A stretch of DNA of 8,154 bases from CAYWKL01 sp964459095. Lineage in GTDB: Bacteria > Patescibacteriota > Microgenomatia > Daviesbacterales > UBA10151. This document shows positions 6,475 through 8,154 of this stretch, in pieces (the first letter of the stretch is position 1; every line of letters starts with the position of its first letter). The stretch spans positions 1 to 8,154 of the forward strand of contig CAYWKL010000040.1 in the NCBI GenBank assembly GCA_964459095.1. The letters run 5' to 3'. Both the position numbers and the translations under genes were made by a program. The notes under the pieces were generated by a model. It saw nothing but the letters and a program-made list of their open reading frames with translations, had not been told where the DNA came from and did not search any database.

Positions 6475-8154
6475 GTTAGTTCTGGCATCCTAAATACAGG
6501 GCTTTTGCTGTTTATGTTAATTTGATCTATCAATGATTGAAGCTCTTCAACTGTACTAGGAGTCTTGTTTCTAGTTGCATATATTGTAATTTTTGAAGCT
6601 CCTCTTAATTCATTTCTTGAAAGTTCTACCACAAAATTATCCCCACCAGTTATTACTTGGTCTAGTGTGATGGGCTCTATTTGTGCAGTGAAGCATTTCT
6701 TTTCTTTAATGCCGAGAATTCCTAGTATTCCGGATTTTGGAACATCGACACATTTTTCTATTTCTCTTCCTTGTAACACTAGATTATTCGCGCTTACTGT
6801 GATAAATGAGCTTATTTCATAATTTCCTTCTATCAGCTCTATTTCACTAACGTCCTTGCTTGCAACAATTTCATAATTATCAATGCTATTGGAAAAATAT
6901 ATGATGACATTTTCATCGTCATTAAGTTCCCTTATCGAGCCATCTTCTATTACTTTGATTTGCAATTCAAGCCTATGTTTTGGCTTTAGCTCTATATTTA
7001 TTGTGCCTGGTTGATTTGTGTCTGCTATAGAAATGCCATCATTATAGTTTTCTTTTGTTGCTATTAACTCTGCATTTAAGCAGCTAGGTGTTTGTGCATC
7101 TAAATAAGCCTCATTTCCTTGAAATGATGTCTTTCCTAAATTACATACAGTGTTTATACATTTAACCTTTATTTCTGTATTCTCCAGAGATTCACCAGTT
7201 TCGTAGTTTAGTGCGTATATTGTGTTATTGTATGATGCAGAATTACAGAATACTTTGCCTTGGTCTTCGATATTGTCAAAGTTGGCCCTGTTCATTCTTG
7301 GCTGGTTATTGTCGATTATTACTTGGGTTGCATATTGCAACGTATATCCATTTTTCGTTAATTGCACTAGTACAGGATATTTAATATCATAAACAAAATT
7401 GTATGAATTCAAGCAAAATATACCTACTAATAGCCTAGTTGCCGGATTGCTTAAACCTATTGCAGAATCTTCCTTTAATATTTCATCGCCGCCATTTATG
7501 CTAAGCTCAAAAGGCCATTTTGTGTCATAAGAAAATTCTGTGTCTATGTCGTTATAAGATTTTCCCGGGTCCAACATGTAATATGTATTAGTTCCGGTTG
7601 CAAAGTTGTTTTTTGTTTTTACAGAGTAGAAATTTGCCTGAATGTATGACTTGAGTTTTTCCTCTATTTCAGATTTTGTCCATACCCTCGGCACGCAATT
7701 AAAGCTTTGACCTGAATATGGGATATCATCATAAACAGATAGTATGTCTATAGTTTTGTTTTCAAAATAGAATTGGTTATTTTCAGTGTTAAGTATATCG
7801 ACTCCGAGTTCATAAAGTTGTCCGAGAGGGGTATCTATTTTTGCGTAATGATTTCTTATTACTTTCCCTACACCTTTAAAACTTATGTCGACCGGGTATT
7901 CTACTAGAACCTCAACAAATTGATTTTGTATCGTAGATTTTACGTTCAATTCTGATTTAAATTCTATTTCGTATTCCTTGTCCCTAAATTCTTCTAGCGA
8001 AACAAGACAAGAATCTAGGTTTTCCTCAACATAATTATTTAGTTCATTTTGCATCTGTTCTTTTGTGGGAACTTGCAATTTTTGTATGCCATCGACGTCT
8101 TCATAGAACCAATAGGCAGTATTAATTCCAGGAATTACTTCTAAAGAATTTGAG
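6471..8154 (-). CDS. Conserved DPANN-type surface protein, C-terminal 560 residues (5' end beyond the window)
   Basis: The frame is open from the right edge to a TGA at 6473-6471, giving 560 visible residues. A TTG at 8078 could be taken as a start, but it is internal: 25 more in-frame residues precede it (including NTAYWFYEDVDG) with no stop, so the true start, and probably a signal or membrane-anchor segment, is off-window. Residues about 26-125 are a mixed alpha/beta region (NYVEENLDSCL near 40-50). Cysteines are at 49, 153, 303, 332, 337, 358, 468 and 487. Residues about 303-392 resemble a carboxypeptidase-regulatory-like/Ig fold, and 468-487 form a Cys-flanked hydrophobic loop. The end (LDQVITGGDNF, ASKITIYATRN, SPVFRMPEL) resembles, from memory, the conserved C-terminus of an uncharacterised DPANN family whose members begin with a pilin-like N-terminal helix. 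No enzymatic motif is seen. Function is unknown; an extracellular structural or adhesive role beside the downstream giant protein is inferred. Confidence 0.85.
   Translation of the reverse strand, partial: SNSLEVIPGINTAYWFYEDVDGIQKLQVPTKEQMQNELNNYVEENLDSCLVSLEEFRDKEYEIEFKSELNVKSTIQNQFVEVLVEYPVDISFKGVGKVIRNHYAKIDTPLGQLYELGVDILNTENNQFYFENKTIDILSVYDDIPYSGQSFNCVPRVWTKSEIEEKLKSYIQANFYSVKTKNNFATGTNTYYMLDPGKSYNDIDTEFSYDTKWPFELSINGGDEILKEDSAIGLSNPATRLLVGIFCLNSYNFVYDIKYPVLVQLTKNGYTLQYATQVIIDNNQPRMNRANFDNIEDQGKVFCNSASYNNTIYALNYETGESLENTEIKVKCINTVCNLGKTSFQGNEAYLDAQTPSCLNAELIATKENYNDGISIADTNQPGTINIELKPKHRLELQIKVIEDGSIRELNDDENVIIYFSNSIDNYEIVASKDVSEIELIEGNYEISSFITVSANNLVLQGREIEKCVDVPKSGILGILGIKEKKCFTAQIEPITLDQVITGGDNFVVELSRNELRGASKITIYATRNKTPSTVEELQSLIDQININSKSPVFRMPELT
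6693..6752 (-). other. Cys-flanked hydrophobic hairpin (GILGILGI loop)
   Basis: Visible residues 468-487 read CVDVPKSGILGILGIKEKKC: two cysteines enclose a Gly/Ile/Leu-rich stretch bounded by Lys. A disulfide at the base would display a hydrophobic tip. The same protein's other hydrophobic residues are in alternating beta-strand patterns, so this loop stands out. A membrane-contact or partner-docking role is inference only. Confidence 0.45.
6978..7247 (-). other. Carboxypeptidase-regulatory-like / Ig-like domain in the upstream protein
   Basis: Visible residues about 303-392 of the upstream gene. The segment YALNYETGESLENTEIKVKC has the typical pattern of these small beta-sandwich domains: a strand, a 'G-x-x-L-x-N-x-x-I' turn, then a strand. 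It ends in GTINIELKPK, as PEGA/carboxypeptidase-regulatory modules often do. It differs in carrying Cys332, Cys337 and Cys358, which could form internal disulfides and suit an exported protein. Such domains usually act as stalks or binding spacers, not enzymes. The assignment is by pattern only. Confidence 0.5.

Noticed and set aside
6486..6491. AGGATG as a Shine-Dalgarno site for the giant gene
   Set aside because: It is a weak match at a long spacing inside coding sequence. Coupling through the ATGA overlap explains initiation better, so it is not listed as a site.
6380..6801. Exact 12-base repeat gcgcttactgtg at 6380-6391 and 6790-6801
   Set aside because: Both copies simply encode a Thr-Val-Ser-Ala peptide in their own genes. 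A single 12-mer pair is within chance, with no further symmetry or extension.
6565..6822. Plus-strand ORF of 85 codons
   Set aside because: It is antisense to the conserved C-terminal part of the upstream protein, so it is a shadow.

Overview
The window is coding from end to end on the minus strand and holds two large, tandem, translationally coupled genes, both cut by the window edges. It is AT-rich, with heavy AGA, ATA and AAA codon use. There is no intergenic gap over 300 bases, and I see no RNA gene, mobile element, CRISPR array or terminator.

Layout in transcription order (right to left). First, bases 8154-6471 encode the last 560 residues of a beta-rich protein whose start lies beyond the right edge. 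It has a carboxypeptidase-regulatory-like/Ig-like domain and a cysteine-flanked hydrophobic loop. Second, sharing an ATGA start/stop overlap, bases 6474-1 form one uninterrupted frame of 2158 codons with no stop before the left edge. It encodes a secreted giant protein: signal peptide, beta-rich N-terminal part, a small four-Cys motif, helical/TPR-like and coiled-coil segments, a Cys-containing helical domain, two Cys-rich core modules, a Cys-containing beta domain, and near the visible end a lytic-transglycosylase (SLT, lysozyme-like) domain. The SLT domain keeps the catalytic Glu and the Q-F and AYNAG motifs.

Organism: probably an uncultured DPANN archaeon (Woesearchaeota/Pacearchaeota-like). 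This is inference. It rests on recalled resemblance of both proteins (the last part of the first gene, and the CDPVxCP / PVCLTGxHAGL / PPQF-AxFDE core of the giant) to conserved uncharacterised protein families common in those genomes, plus base and codon use. A CPR bacterium is not formally excluded.

How they may work together: both look exported and disulfide-rich and appear to be co-translated, so they may form one extracellular or cell-surface complex. The SLT domain suggests that the giant delivers or displays a peptidoglycan-cleaving activity. In an archaeon without murein, the target would be another cell, a bacterial neighbour or host. That is the most interesting, and unproven, reading of this locus.
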